Source: Tritonibacter litoralis (GTDB lineage: Bacteria > Pseudomonadota > Alphaproteobacteria > Rhodobacterales > Rhodobacteraceae). Taken from it: 64,000 nucleotides of DNA. Positions 54,316 to 63,363 of the stretch are shown piece by piece. The notes under the pieces were generated by a model that saw nothing but the letters and a program-made list of their open reading frames with translations, was not told the DNA's origin and searched no databases. Every line of letters begins with the position of its first letter. Within the stretch, counting starts at the first letter, position 1. The position numbers and the translations under genes were made by a program. Where the stretch lies: contig NZ_WIBF01000007.1 in assembly GCF_009496005.1 (NCBI RefSeq), forward strand, positions 1 through 64,000, in the 5' to 3' direction.

Positions 54316-55407
54316 ATGTATGTTGCAGTAAAAGGCGGCGAACGTGCCATCGACAATGCCCATGCCTGGCTGGCCGAGGAACGTCGCGGAGATACCTCTG
54401 TTGCAGAACTGAGCACGGATCAGATCCGGGAACAGCTGTCGCTGGCGGTGAACCGGGTGATGGCGGAAGGGTCGCTCTATGATCCTGACCTTGCGGCGCT
54501 GGCGATCAAACAGTCGCGCGGTGATCTGATTGAGGCGATATTCCTGATCCGGGCCTATCGCACCACCTTGCCGCGTTTTGGCGCAAGCCTTCCCGTAGAG
54601 ACCGCGGATATGGCCTGTGACCGCCGGATCTCGGCCACCTTCAAGGATGTGCCGGGCGGGCAGGTTTTGGGGCCGACCTTTGATTACACCCATCGCCTGC
54701 TGGATTTTAAACTGGCCGCCGACGGCGAGGTTGCGCCTGCCGCCACCTCTGAGCCCCGCACCGAGCCGACACCACATGTGACCGGTTTTCTGGGGCAGGA
54801 TGGCTTGATCCAGGATGAAACCCCCAGCGACGAGACCCCGCGCGACATCACCCGCGAGCCGATGTCTTATCCGGCAGATCGCGCCACACGGTTGCAGAAC
54901 CTGACGCGCGGCGATGAGGGCTTTATCCTCAGCCTCGCGTATTCCACCCAGCGCGGATATGCGCGCAACCACGCCTTTGTCGGGGAATTGCGTATCGGAA
55001 AGGTTGCGGTTGAGATGGAGATCCCGGAACTGGGGTTTGCCATTGAAATCGGTGAGATGGAACTGACCGAATGTGAAACGGTGAACCAGTTTGCAGGCTC
55101 CAAGACAGAGCCGCCGCAGTTCACCCGTGGCTATGGTCTGGTGATGGGTCAGACCGAGCGCAAGGCGATTGCCATGGCGCTGGTCGACCGGGCGCTGCGG
55201 TGGAAAGAGCTGGGCGAAGATTTCCTGGGCGCTGCCGCACAGGACGAAGAGTTCGTGCTGAGCCACAGCGACAATATCCAGGCGACGGGCTTCTTGGAGC
55301 ACATCAAACTGCCCCACTACGTCGACTTTCAGGCTGAACTGGAACTGGTCCGCAAACTGCGTGCCGAGGCAGAACAAAACGTTGCCACAAAGGAGGCAGC
55401 AGAATGA
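54316..55407 (+). CDS. phnI: C-P lyase complex subunit PhnI
   Basis: 363 aa. Nucleosidase/transferase subunit that replaces adenine of ATP with phosphonate. Signature YVAVKGGERAIDNAHAWLA at the start, KQSRGDLIEAIFLIRAYRTT, and the C-terminal EEFVLSHSDNIQATGFLEH. Three bases after phnH, four-base overlap with phnJ. Confidence 0.96.
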   Translation: MYVAVKGGERAIDNAHAWLAEERRGDTSVAELSTDQIREQLSLAVNRVMAEGSLYDPDLAALAIKQSRGDLIEAIFLIRAYRTTLPRFGASLPVETADMACDRRISATFKDVPGGQVLGPTFDYTHRLLDFKLAADGEVAPAATSEPRTEPTPHVTGFLGQDGLIQDETPSDETPRDITREPMSYPADRATRLQNLTRGDEGFILSLAYSTQRGYARNHAFVGELRIGKVAVEMEIPELGFAIEIGEMELTECETVNQFAGSKTEPPQFTRGYGLVMGQTERKAIAMALVDRALRWKELGEDFLGAAAQDEEFVLSHSDNIQATGFLEHIKLPHYVDFQAELELVRKLRAEAEQNVATKEAAE

Positions 55408-56282
55408 GCGACCAGAATTACAACTTTGCCTATCTTGACGAACAAACCAAGCGGATGATCCGTCGGGCGATCCTGAAAGGGTTGGCGATCCCGGGCTATC
55501 AGGTGCCTTTTGCCAGCCGTGAGATGCCGATGCCCTATGGTTGGGGCACCGGTGGCGTGCAGGTTTCGGCAGCGACGCTGACGCCGGATGATACGTTCAA
55601 AGTGATCGACCAGGGTGCGGATGATACGACCAATGCCGTTTCGATCCGTAAATTCTTTGAGCGCACTGCAAATGTCGCCACCACTGAGGAAACAGCAAAA
55701 GCCGATGTGATCCAGACCCGCCACCGCATCCCCGAGGCAGAGCTGCGCGAAGATCAGATCCTGGTTTATCAGGTGCCGATCCCCGAACCTTTGCGGTTTT
55801 TGGAGCCGCGCGAGACCGAGACACGCAAGATGCATGCGCTGGAGGAATATGGCCTCATGCATGTGAAACTCTATGAGGACATCAGCCAACATGGCGCGAT
55901 TGCGACCTCATACGCCTATCCGGTGAAGGTCGAGGGGCGGTATGTGATGGACCCCAGCCCGATCCCAAAGTTTGACAACCCCAAAATGGATATGCCTGCG
56001 ATCCAGCTGTTTGGCGCGGGGCGCGAGCAGCGGATTTATGCGGTGCCACCCTATACCAAGATCGTCAGTCTCGATTTTGAGGACTATCCGTTCGAGGCGA
56101 CCAAGGCGGAACATGCATGCGATCTGTGCGGATCGACCCACAGCTATCTGGATGAGGTGATCCTGGATGATCAGGGCAACCGGATGTTTGTGTGTTCGGA
56201 CACAGATTACTGCCGCTCCCGCCGCGCCGCAGGGCATGTGGGCCGACTGGGCACTGAAAACGAATTGGAGGCAAGCGCATGA
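55404..56282 (+). CDS. phnJ: C-P lyase PhnJ (radical-SAM, carbon-phosphorus bond cleavage)
   Basis: 292 aa catalytic subunit. Cys 239, 242, 264 and 270 (CDLC ... CSDTDYC) match the cluster/thiyl cysteines of E. coli PhnJ (241, 244, 266, 272), and Gly31 in LAIPGYQVPF matches its radical Gly32. All key residues are in place, so the lyase should be active. Overlaps phnI and phnK by four bases each. Confidence 0.97.
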   Translation: MSDQNYNFAYLDEQTKRMIRRAILKGLAIPGYQVPFASREMPMPYGWGTGGVQVSAATLTPDDTFKVIDQGADDTTNAVSIRKFFERTANVATTEETAKADVIQTRHRIPEAELREDQILVYQVPIPEPLRFLEPRETETRKMHALEEYGLMHVKLYEDISQHGAIATSYAYPVKVEGRYVMDPSPIPKFDNPKMDMPAIQLFGAGREQRIYAVPPYTKIVSLDFEDYPFEATKAEHACDLCGSTHSYLDEVILDDQGNRMFVCSDTDYCRSRRAAGHVGRLGTENELEASA

Positions 56283-57049
56283 CGCCTTTGTTAGAGGTGC
56301 GGGATATCCGCAAAACCTATGGCAGCTTTGTCGGCTGTACTGATGTGAGCTTTGATCTTTATCCCGGAGAGGTGATGGGGATTGTCGGCGAAAGCGGATC
56401 CGGCAAGTCCACATTGCTGAACTGTCTGGCGGGGCATCTGGAGCCTGATCAGGGGCAGGTGGTGTTTGACACGCTGGCCGATGGGCCGGTGGATACGGTG
56501 ACGATGTCCGAACCGGAACGCCGCATGCTGAGCCGCACCGACTGGGCCTTTGTGCATCAGCATGCTCGCGATGGTCTGCGCATGTCGGTTTCGGCCGGTG
56601 GCAATATCGGTGAGCGTCTGATGGCGGTTGGCGATCGCCACTATGGCAACATCCGCGACCGTGCGATTGATTGGCTGGGCCGGGTCGAGATCAAGGAAGA
56701 CCGGGTGGATGACCGCCCTACGGCGTTTTCTGGCGGCATGCAGCAACGTCTGCAGATCGCGCGTAATCTGGTCACTGGCCCACGTCTGGTGTTCATGGAT
56801 GAACCCACCGGGGGCTTGGATGTCTCGGTTCAGGCGCGTCTGTTGGATCTGTTGCGCGGATTGGTGCGGGAAATGGGGTTGAGCGCCATTATCGTGACCC
56901 ATGATCTGGCGGTGGTGCGGCTGCTCGCGGATCGCCTGATGGTGATGAAGGACGGTCATGTGGTGGAAACCGGTCTGACCGATCAGGTTCTGGACGATCC
57001 GCAACATGCCTATACCCAGCTGCTGGTCTCCAGCGTTCTGCAAGTGTGA
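56279..57049 (+). CDS. phnK: C-P lyase-associated ABC-type ATPase PhnK
   Basis: 256 aa. Walker A GESGSGKS, an ABC signature of PhnK form ([15 protein letters not shown]) and Walker [10 protein letters not shown]. PhnK docks on the C-P lyase core rather than on a membrane permease. ATGA overlap with phnJ. Confidence 0.95.
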   Translation: MTPLLEVRDIRKTYGSFVGCTDVSFDLYPGEVMGIVGESGSGKSTLLNCLAGHLEPDQGQVVFDTLADGPVDTVTMSEPERRMLSRTDWAFVHQHARDGLRMSVSAGGNIGERLMAVGDRHYGNIRDRAIDWLGRVEIKEDRVDDRPTAFSGGMQQRLQIARNLVTGPRLVFMDEPTGGLDVSVQARLLDLLRGLVREMGLSAIIVTHDLAVVRLLADRLMVMKDGHVVETGLTDQVLDDPQHAYTQLLVSSVLQV

Positions 57050-57060
57050 GGGTGCCTGCA

Positions 57061-57744
57061 ATGATTGAACTGAACAATGTGAGCAAAAGCTTCACCCTGC
57101 ATAACCAAGGCAGTGCTGTGATCCCGGTGATGGAGGGCGCCAGCCTGAAGGTCGCACCGGGGGAATGTGTGGGGCTTGTCGGCGCGTCAGGGGCGGGGAA
57201 ATCCACCCTGATGCGGCTGATCTATGGCAACTATCTGGCTGCCAGCGGGCAGATCCTGATCGGCGATGTGGATGTGGCTCAGGCCGAACCGCGCGAGATC
57301 TTGGCGCTGCGGCGCGAGACCCTGGGATATGTCAGCCAGTTCCTGCGGGTCGTCCCACGGGTGCCGACGCTGGATGTGGTGGCGGAACCTTTGCTGGCCG
57401 TGGGTGTAGATCAGGCTAAGGCGCGTGATAAGGCTGCAAGCCTTTTGGCGCAGCTGAACATCCCGGAACGCCTCTGGTCCCTGAGCCCCACGACGTTTTC
57501 AGGTGGCGAGCAGCAGCGGGTGAACATCGCGCGCGGCTTTGCCTATGAGTATCCGGCGATGTTGTTGGACGAGCCGACCGCAAGTCTGGACGCCAAAAAT
57601 CGCGCCACGGTTCTGGGGCTGATCAATGCCGCCAAGGCGCGTGGGGCTGCAATTGTTGGGATTTTCCACGATGAGGCGGCGCGCGAAGCGGTTTGTGATC
57701 GCTTTATCGATGTCACCGGGTTCTCGCCACAGGTGGCCGCATGA
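57061..57744 (+). CDS. phnL: C-P lyase-associated ABC-type ATPase PhnL
   Basis: 227 aa. Walker [10 protein letters not shown], signature [14 protein letters not shown], Walker [14 protein letters not shown] 57061 ([11 protein letters not shown]) follows GAGGG at 8 bases; GTG 57046, which would overlap phnK, is an alternative. Four-base overlap with phnN. Confidence 0.94.
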   Translation: MIELNNVSKSFTLHNQGSAVIPVMEGASLKVAPGECVGLVGASGAGKSTLMRLIYGNYLAASGQILIGDVDVAQAEPREILALRRETLGYVSQFLRVVPRVPTLDVVAEPLLAVGVDQAKARDKAASLLAQLNIPERLWSLSPTTFSGGEQQRVNIARGFAYEYPAMLLDEPTASLDAKNRATVLGLINAAKARGAAIVGIFHDEAAREAVCDRFIDVTGFSPQVAA

Positions 57745-58313
57745 CGGATGATATCTCTTTGGGGCCGGTGATTGCGATTGTCGGCCCCTCGGGCGTGGGC
57801 AAAGACAGCCTTATGGAGGCACTGGTCGCGGCTGAGCCGCGCCTGTCTTTGTTGAAACGGGTGATCACCCGCGCACCCGAAGCCGGTGGCGAGGATTACA
57901 CGCCGGTGACTGAGGCTGAGTTTGCCCAGCGTGAGGCTGCGGGGGAGTTTGCGCTCCATTGGTCGGCGCATGGGCTCTTGTATGGTGTGCCAGCAGCAGC
58001 CGTGGTTGCACAGCGCGCCGCAGGGCGGGGGGTTTTGGTGAACTTCTCCCGCGCCATGCTGGTCGATGCACAAGATGTTTTTGGAAATTTTGTGATTCTG
58101 AACGTGACCGCCAGCCCCGAGGTTTTGGCCGCGCGCCTGGCGGGGCGGGGCCGCGAGAGTACAGAAGAACAGGCCAAACGGCTGGCGCAGGCGTCCAAAC
58201 CGCTGCCTGAGGGGCTGCACCATGTGCACCAGATCGACAACAGCGGGGAGCTGAGCGCCGCCGTTCAGGCTGCGCTCGCGGTGATTTATCCCGATCAGCC
58301 GGAAAGGGCGTAG
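57741..58313 (+). CDS. phnN: Ribose 1,5-bisphosphate phosphokinase PhnN
   Basis: 190 aa guanylate-kinase-like fold. P-loop GPSGVGKDS at about 14-22, [18 protein letters not shown] lid region. Makes PRPP from ribose 1,5-bisphosphate, the end of the C-P lyase pathway. Its last 19 bases overlap the convergent 2H phosphoesterase gene. Confidence 0.94.
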   Translation: MTDDISLGPVIAIVGPSGVGKDSLMEALVAAEPRLSLLKRVITRAPEAGGEDYTPVTEAEFAQREAAGEFALHWSAHGLLYGVPAAAVVAQRAAGRGVLVNFSRAMLVDAQDVFGNFVILNVTASPEVLAARLAGRGRESTEEQAKRLAQASKPLPEGLHHVHQIDNSGELSAAVQAALAVIYPDQPERA

Positions 58314-58978
58314 CGGTGGATCAGGTGAAAGCGTCCGTCCTCAGCCTCTCCCATCAGCGCAAGGTCGCGGATCTCAAACGGGTTGGGCAACAGCGGGGCC
58401 AGCGCCTCGCCCAGGGCTGCTTCGACCGCTGGCAGCTCCTGCTTGGGGAGCTTGCCGGACAGGGTGATGTGAAAGCGAAACTGGTCCAGCACATAAGGGT
58501 AGCCCCACTGCACCAGATGGGCGTCTTGCTCCGGGCTCAGCCCATTGGCGCGGCGTTTCTCCAGGTCGGCGTCAGACAGCGGGGCGCGAAAGGGGTCCAG
58601 CTCGGTCACACAGGCGGCGGCCAATGCATTGAGCGCGGTTTGGTCGCCAACTGCTCGCAGCGCCAGAAACCGGCCAAGTCGTGCAATTTCCAGACCGTCC
58701 AGCAGCACCGGTTTTTGACGCGCGGCCAAGGCCTGGCAGGCCACATGCAGCGCCTCAACCGTTTGACCGTCAGCCAGGCGCATCGGCGGCTTCATCGTTG
58801 CGTGCAAGCCGTATTTGCGCGGCGTGGCGGTGACCGCGGCCACGTCAAGTTCAGGAAAATCGGGATGCTCGACCTCGGCCCCTTTTTCCATGTCCCAGCC
58901 CAGCCAACTGGCTCCGAATGTGCTCCATGCCGCATCGGCGGGGGGCGCGTAGTAAATCGCGTATCGCGTGAATGTCAC
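58295..58978 (-). CDS. 2H phosphoesterase-like protein of phosphonate operons (DUF1045)
   Basis: 227 aa. Opens RYAIYYAPPADAAW and has two HxT motifs, HAT (59-61) and HIT (170-172), the active-site pair of 2H phosphoesterases. This is the DUF1045 / TIGR03223 family that sits in phosphonate clusters. No PhnP gene is present, so it is a candidate for opening the cyclic phosphate intermediate. Lies opposite to the operon between phnN and phnM, overlapping phnN tail to tail. Confidence 0.87.
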   Translation of the reverse strand: MTFTRYAIYYAPPADAAWSTFGASWLGWDMEKGAEVEHPDFPELDVAAVTATPRKYGLHATMKPPMRLADGQTVEALHVACQALAARQKPVLLDGLEIARLGRFLALRAVGDQTALNALAAACVTELDPFRAPLSDADLEKRRANGLSPEQDAHLVQWGYPYVLDQFRFHITLSGKLPKQELPAVEAALGEALAPLLPNPFEIRDLALMGEAEDGRFHLIHRYALSG

Positions 58979-59030
58979 AATGGCCTCCTATACGTGGCCG
59001 TTCCCATAGCCCGAAAGATGTGAAACCGAG

Positions 59031-60173
59031 ATGACAGAAGAATTGATCCTTGCCAATGCCACGGTTGTTTTGGCTGATGAAACCATCCATGGGTCCGTAA
59101 AATGTGTGGGTGAGACCATCACAGACATTGCCGAAGGCACCAGCGTGCCTGCTGGCGCGATCGATTGTGAAGGGGATATTGTCAGCCCCGGTCTGGTGGA
59201 GCTGCATACCGACAATCTGGAACGTCACATCCAGCCGCGCCCCAAGGTCGACTGGCCCCATGCGGCGGCGATTATTGCCCATGACGCGGAACTGGCGGGG
59301 ACCGGGATTACCACAGTTTTTGATGCGCTGAGGGTGGGGTCCGTGCGTCGGGAAGAGGCGAATTACGCCAAATACGCACGCGGTCTGGCCAGCGAACTCT
59401 GGGAGCTGCGCGAGGCCGATGCGCTGAAGATCAGCCATTTTCTGCATCTGCGTGCTGAGGTGTGTTCAGAAACGCTGGTAGAAGAACTGGATGAGTTTGG
59501 GGCCGAGGACCGAGTAGGGCTGGTGTCGCTGATGGACCACACGCCGGGGCAGCGACAGTTTCGGGATGTCACGAAACTAGAAGCCTATGTGAAGGGCAAG
59601 CATGGTTTTGACGATGCAGGCTTTCAACGCCATATCGCAGAGCTGAAGGAAATGCGCGAGCTATATGGTGAGAAACACGAAGCGGAGACGGTGAAGGCCG
59701 CAAAACGCTTTGGTGCGGTATTGGCCAGCCATGATGACACCACCGAGGAACAGGTGGGAGTCTCGGCTGGCTATGGCATTCGCCTTGCAGAGTTTCCAAC
59801 AACGGTTGAGGCCGCACGCGCCTGTCATAACCATGATATCAAGGTCATGATGGGAGCGCCCAATCTCATTCGCGGCGGCTCGCATTCGGGCAATGTTGCG
59901 GCCAAAGAGCTGGCGGATCTGGAACTCTTGGACATCGTCTCGTCCGACTATGTACCGGCGGCGCTGTTGATGTCAGCGGTGATGCTGGGCGATATCTGGG
60001 GCGATCTGGCCCGCGGCCTGTCCACCGTGACCTCGGCACCGGCAGATGCGGTGCGGTTGCTGGATCGCGGGCGGATTGAGATTGGCAAACGCGGCGACCT
60101 TATCCGCTTTCGCATGCGTGGCGGGACACCGGCATTGCGCGGGGTCTGGTCCCGTAGCCATCGCGTGGCCTGA
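59031..60173 (+). CDS. phnM: Ribose-triphosphonate diphosphatase PhnM
   Basis: 380 aa amidohydrolase. Opens with VSPGLVELHTDNLERHIQPR containing the metal-binding HxD, then AIIAHDAELAGTGITTVFDAL and further conserved SHDDTTEEQV and GAPNLIRGGSHSGN. Releases diphosphate from ribose triphosphonate. It starts 52 bases after the divergent DUF1045 gene and has its own promoter space; a weak ribosome site precedes ATG 59031. Confidence 0.95.
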   Translation: MTEELILANATVVLADETIHGSVKCVGETITDIAEGTSVPAGAIDCEGDIVSPGLVELHTDNLERHIQPRPKVDWPHAAAIIAHDAELAGTGITTVFDALRVGSVRREEANYAKYARGLASELWELREADALKISHFLHLRAEVCSETLVEELDEFGAEDRVGLVSLMDHTPGQRQFRDVTKLEAYVKGKHGFDDAGFQRHIAELKEMRELYGEKHEAETVKAAKRFGAVLASHDDTTEEQVGVSAGYGIRLAEFPTTVEAARACHNHDIKVMMGAPNLIRGGSHSGNVAAKELADLELLDIVSSDYVPAALLMSAVMLGDIWGDLARGLSTVTSAPADAVRLLDRGRIEIGKRGDLIRFRMRGGTPALRGVWSRSHRVA

Positions 60174-60195
60174 ACCACACAGGAATCAAAAGGAG

Positions 60196-60279
60196 CTCCC
60201 GCCCCGTGATCTTCCTCCCAGCCTGTCGGCCGGGCCGAAGTCACGCGTTGGGCCAAGCGCCGCGCCAAAGGCGCGGCGC
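60196..60279. repeat. Dispersed intergenic repeat, copy D (left arm only)
   Basis: CTCCCGC at 60196-60202, TTGGGCCA at 60248-60255 and a perfect stem GCGCCGCGCC-AAA-GGCGCGGCGC. Right arms are missing, as in copy C. Sits after phnM, before the convergent methyltransferase gene. Confidence 0.65.
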
Positions 60280-60351
60280 GGGTCGTGCCGCAGGCGCGAA
60301 ACACCTCATGGACAGGTCCGGCCCTCGGTGCGGTTGATGTCGCAAGAGGCC

Positions 60352-60831
60352 TTAGGCCACGCGATAAAAATTATATCGCCCCTTTGGGATATCGCAGGGT
60401 TCGGGCAGCTGTTCAAATCCAGGCAAAGCCTGATCTGACAGGATCAGACCGCCTGGCAGCATGACTTTTGCCACAAGCGGTGCGAGCCCCTCTGCCAGTA
60501 CCCGGTTGTCCGCAGCCACGCCGGTGCCAAGATCGTAATGGGCCAAAATCACCTGTGGGCCTGCCTCTGCGAGTTTCGACAGCATGGCATCCGCATCTCC
60601 CTGTAGGAAATCATCCTGGGGGGGCACGCAGTCCGGGTGGCAGTTGAGGTTGCGGTCGATCACCCAGATCCGGCGGTCTGGTGTCACCGTGCGCAGATGA
60701 TCATAGGTGCGCCCATTGCCCAGGCCCAGTTCCAGCACATCGCCGGGGGTGCCCTGCAACTGCTCTGCGGCCCAGTTCAACCCTGCGCGCTGGGCGGTTA
60801 GTCTTCGAATAACACTGTCGAGGCGGCTCAT
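60352..60831 (-). CDS. Class I SAM-dependent methyltransferase (Methyltransf_17-like)
   Basis: 159 aa, short. SAM motif ELGLGNGRT at 34-42; conserved acidic end of the next strand (WVIDRN). Opens SRLDSVIRRLTAQRAGLNWA and ends RYNFYRVA, family-typical features. Substrate unknown. Last gene of a five-gene coupled set; its start overlaps the stop of the deacetylase-like gene by four bases. Confidence 0.82.
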   Translation of the reverse strand: MSRLDSVIRRLTAQRAGLNWAAEQLQGTPGDVLELGLGNGRTYDHLRTVTPDRRIWVIDRNLNCHPDCVPPQDDFLQGDADAMLSKLAEAGPQVILAHYDLGTGVAADNRVLAEGLAPLVAKVMLPGGLILSDQALPGFEQLPEPCDIPKGRYNFYRVA

Positions 60832-61637
60832 GTCTGTTTGGGCTCCTTGTTGTTTGTTTCAATGGGCCCTGTCTGGTGGGCCAAGGGGGTATGCGCGGTG
60901 GCTGGACCATCCAGAAGGCGTTTTATCACGCCTTCCGTGAAGGCCCAAATGGCTGGGTCATGCACCAGATGATGGGTTAACAGTCCAAGCGGTTCCGTGG
61001 CGTCAGTGTCGCCGGTGCGACGTTGCCGCAGGGTGTCAACAAGGTCGGCGATCAAGGCGGTAGGCGACACCAGAGATCGGTCGCCACGCCAGTTGATTGG
61101 GTCAATATGAGTGTTGACCTGAACAAGTCCCGGAGCCGGCATTGGTAGGGTGCGCGGTTTGAATGTTGATAGGCCACGATAGCCGATTGAGGCCAATTGC
61201 GGCACAAGGTCCGCTGCGATGCGGTTCCACGGCGGGACAAAGATGGGAACAAGCCGAGGTCCCAAAAGGGCTGTCAACTTGGTCAAAGCAGTGGTTGCAT
61301 CCCCTTTGCGATCCATCAATGGGCGGCTTTGGGGAAATTCTGACTTCTTTTCAGCTGCCTGAGCATAGGAGTGATGCCCCCAGCCGTGAACCACGGGGAT
61401 GCAATGTTCGGGCAGATTGGCCGCAAAAATTGGCGATACCCTTGCGGGGATAATGGCCAGATGAACCGGCATGTTGACATCTTCGGCCAGCGCGGACAGG
61501 TGATCAAAGGCTGCTGTATGTTCCACAGCATCATCATCACGCCACCACAGCGGCAAGTGGCGATTGTCGCGCGTCCAATGCCGCAGTTCTTCGTTCAGCG
61601 GCGACCAGTCGATTTGGGTGGACCGCAGATTACTCAT
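60828..61637 (-). CDS. Polysaccharide deacetylase-like protein
   Basis: 269 aa. NodB-like fold markers: WWRDDDA (31-37, metal/catalytic Asp), VVHGWGHHSY (82-91, metal His), PPWNR and a late HHLVHD. No signal peptide, so it may act on cytosolic or lipid-linked sugars. Sits between methyltransferase and glycosyltransferase genes, overlapping each by four bases. Confidence 0.8.
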   Translation of the reverse strand: MSNLRSTQIDWSPLNEELRHWTRDNRHLPLWWRDDDAVEHTAAFDHLSALAEDVNMPVHLAIIPARVSPIFAANLPEHCIPVVHGWGHHSYAQAAEKKSEFPQSRPLMDRKGDATTALTKLTALLGPRLVPIFVPPWNRIAADLVPQLASIGYRGLSTFKPRTLPMPAPGLVQVNTHIDPINWRGDRSLVSPTALIADLVDTLRQRRTGDTDATEPLGLLTHHLVHDPAIWAFTEGVIKRLLDGPATAHTPLAHQTGPIETNNKEPKQT

Positions 61638-62779
61638 TCAGGGGACCTGTGCCGGTCCAGCAGTTCGCGGGTCAACGTCGCGGTTTGGCGCGCGCCATCA
61701 AACCGGTGATGCGGGATCGCACGACGAGGCGTCTGGCGCAGATCTGCCACGGCCTCCAGCAGTTGGTCAGGCGTCAAAGTTGCGCGGCGCAGGGTTTTGA
61801 TCGCCCCAAGCTTTCCAAGCGCATCGGCGCGAATGCCCTGTTCCACTTCGGTGCCTGCATCAAAAGGAATAAAGATCGCAGGCACGCCGGATTGCAGCAC
61901 ATCAAGGGCGGTATTGTAGCCGCACATGGAGATTGAGACGGCCGCATGGCACATCATCTGGCGGAAATCCGGGCGTGCAACCTCGATAATGGCGGGGGAA
62001 CCGAGTGCCTTGAACGCGTCAACCCGTGTTGCAGCGTCCGAGCCGCCGATCAAAAGCCGCCACGTCAGCTCTGGTGTCTGGCGACTGGCTTGGATGGCTG
62101 CTTCAAACAGTTCATCCCCAATGGATCCGCCGCCTGCGCTGACCAGGATTTCTCCTCTGCCAACTCCATCGGGTTGGGGTTCTGGTGCGGCGGGGGCCAC
62201 ATAGCCGGTATAGTGGATTTTGGGTTCCAACGCTGGATCCAATGGCCAGCTGAGGTCCAGGCGCGTGGTCTCTGGATCGGAATGCACCAGGACACCATCA
62301 TAGAGATCGGTCAAAATATCGTGGCACTCCTCGATCCGTTCCGGCTTGGTCGGAGGGGCAAGAATATCGCGGATCGACGACAGGATCAGCGGACGCGGCG
62401 TTGCGTGTTGGGCGGTTTCAATAATGTCGCGGAATTCGACCCGCAGGGTGCGGCGGCCAAACGGGTAGAGCTCGGTTATAATGACGTCCGGCTGAAAATC
62501 GTGAAACGCCTGTCGCAGCGCCGCTTTGCGCCGTTCAAAATAGGCCTCATCCGCCAGTTCGCCTCCCTCACCCAGCAGGCGTTTGAAGTTTACACCATCT
62601 GATTTCAGGGGCGGCAATTGCACCAGCGTCACACCTTGGGACGATAACTGCGGTGTGGGAAATCCGCCCGACAGCACCTGCACCTCGTCTCCGGCTGCCG
62701 CATAGGCGCGACCAAGTGTCAGCGCGCGCGCCAGATGGCCCGAGCCGAGAAGATGGGTGACGATGATCTGAACCTTCAT
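61634..62779 (-). CDS. GT-B family glycosyltransferase (MurG/GT28-like)
   Basis: 381 aa. Opens IIVTHLLGSGHLARALTLG, a GT-B N-terminal motif (GxGH), and has a C-terminal nucleotide-sugar site near SMCGYNTALDVLQSGVP. A hydrophilic linker (about 210) precedes SAGGGSIGDELFEAA. No membrane helix. Donor and acceptor unknown. Member of the coupled five-gene operon. Confidence 0.85.
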   Translation of the reverse strand: MKVQIIVTHLLGSGHLARALTLGRAYAAAGDEVQVLSGGFPTPQLSSQGVTLVQLPPLKSDGVNFKRLLGEGGELADEAYFERRKAALRQAFHDFQPDVIITELYPFGRRTLRVEFRDIIETAQHATPRPLILSSIRDILAPPTKPERIEECHDILTDLYDGVLVHSDPETTRLDLSWPLDPALEPKIHYTGYVAPAAPEPQPDGVGRGEILVSAGGGSIGDELFEAAIQASRQTPELTWRLLIGGSDAATRVDAFKALGSPAIIEVARPDFRQMMCHAAVSISMCGYNTALDVLQSGVPAIFIPFDAGTEVEQGIRADALGKLGAIKTLRRATLTPDQLLEAVADLRQTPRRAIPHHRFDGARQTATLTRELLDRHRSPE

Positions 62780-63363
62780 AATGTGTCCTTTTGGATCAGG
62801 CGAACAGGATCTGGAATGGGGGTAAGGGCTGTGCCAGTAATTTCAACCACAAAAAGCCGGTTGCGTTTAACGGCAAAGGGGGCAGGGCCTGCAAAATCCC
62901 AGCCATATGCCCGCGCCAGGATCACACGCATGATGCCGATGTGACAAACGGCAATGGTGTCCTGGCTGAGCTGAAAGAGCCAAGGTTCCAATCGGTCCCA
63001 GACCTCAGACGGGGTTTCGCCGCCCGGAGGGCGAAAATCCCACCCCCAATGCTCGATGTCTTTAAACCCGCTTTGGGGATCGTTTTTCAGGTCGCGCCCA
63101 TGAAGCCCTTCCCAATCCCCCCAGTTCATTTCAATCAGATCAGGCTCACGCCGGGCTGGGCGATTTGCCACCAGTTCTGCCGTGTGCCAGGCGCGTTCCA
63201 ATGGGCTGGCGACAAGATCGGCATTGACCCAGTCCGGCGGCAAAGCTTGCGCCGCCAGTTGCTCCCGTGCGGCGTCATCGAGTGCGATATCACTGCGTCC
63301 CTGAATACGGCCCAAACGGTTCCAAGGCGTGTGACCATGGCGCAGCATCGCAAGGCGGGTCAT
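62776..63363 (-). CDS. Histidine phosphatase family protein
   Basis: 195 aa. RHG motif LRHGHTPWN at 7-15 (His9 is the phospho-acceptor), SPLERAWHTAEL, a catalytic Glu in EMNWGDWEG and the second His in AVCHIGIMR. Phosphoglycerate mutase superfamily, broad substrate range. In this operon it may dephosphorylate a sugar phosphate; inference only. Confidence 0.85.
   Translation of the reverse strand: MTRLAMLRHGHTPWNRLGRIQGRSDIALDDAAREQLAAQALPPDWVNADLVASPLERAWHTAELVANRPARREPDLIEMNWGDWEGLHGRDLKNDPQSGFKDIEHWGWDFRPPGGETPSEVWDRLEPWLFQLSQDTIAVCHIGIMRVILARAYGWDFAGPAPFAVKRNRLFVVEITGTALTPIPDPVRLIQKDTL

Noticed and set aside
53941-55377. Open frame of about 480 codons on the minus strand across phnH/phnI
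   Set aside because: Antisense to two well-conserved C-P lyase genes; no family features.
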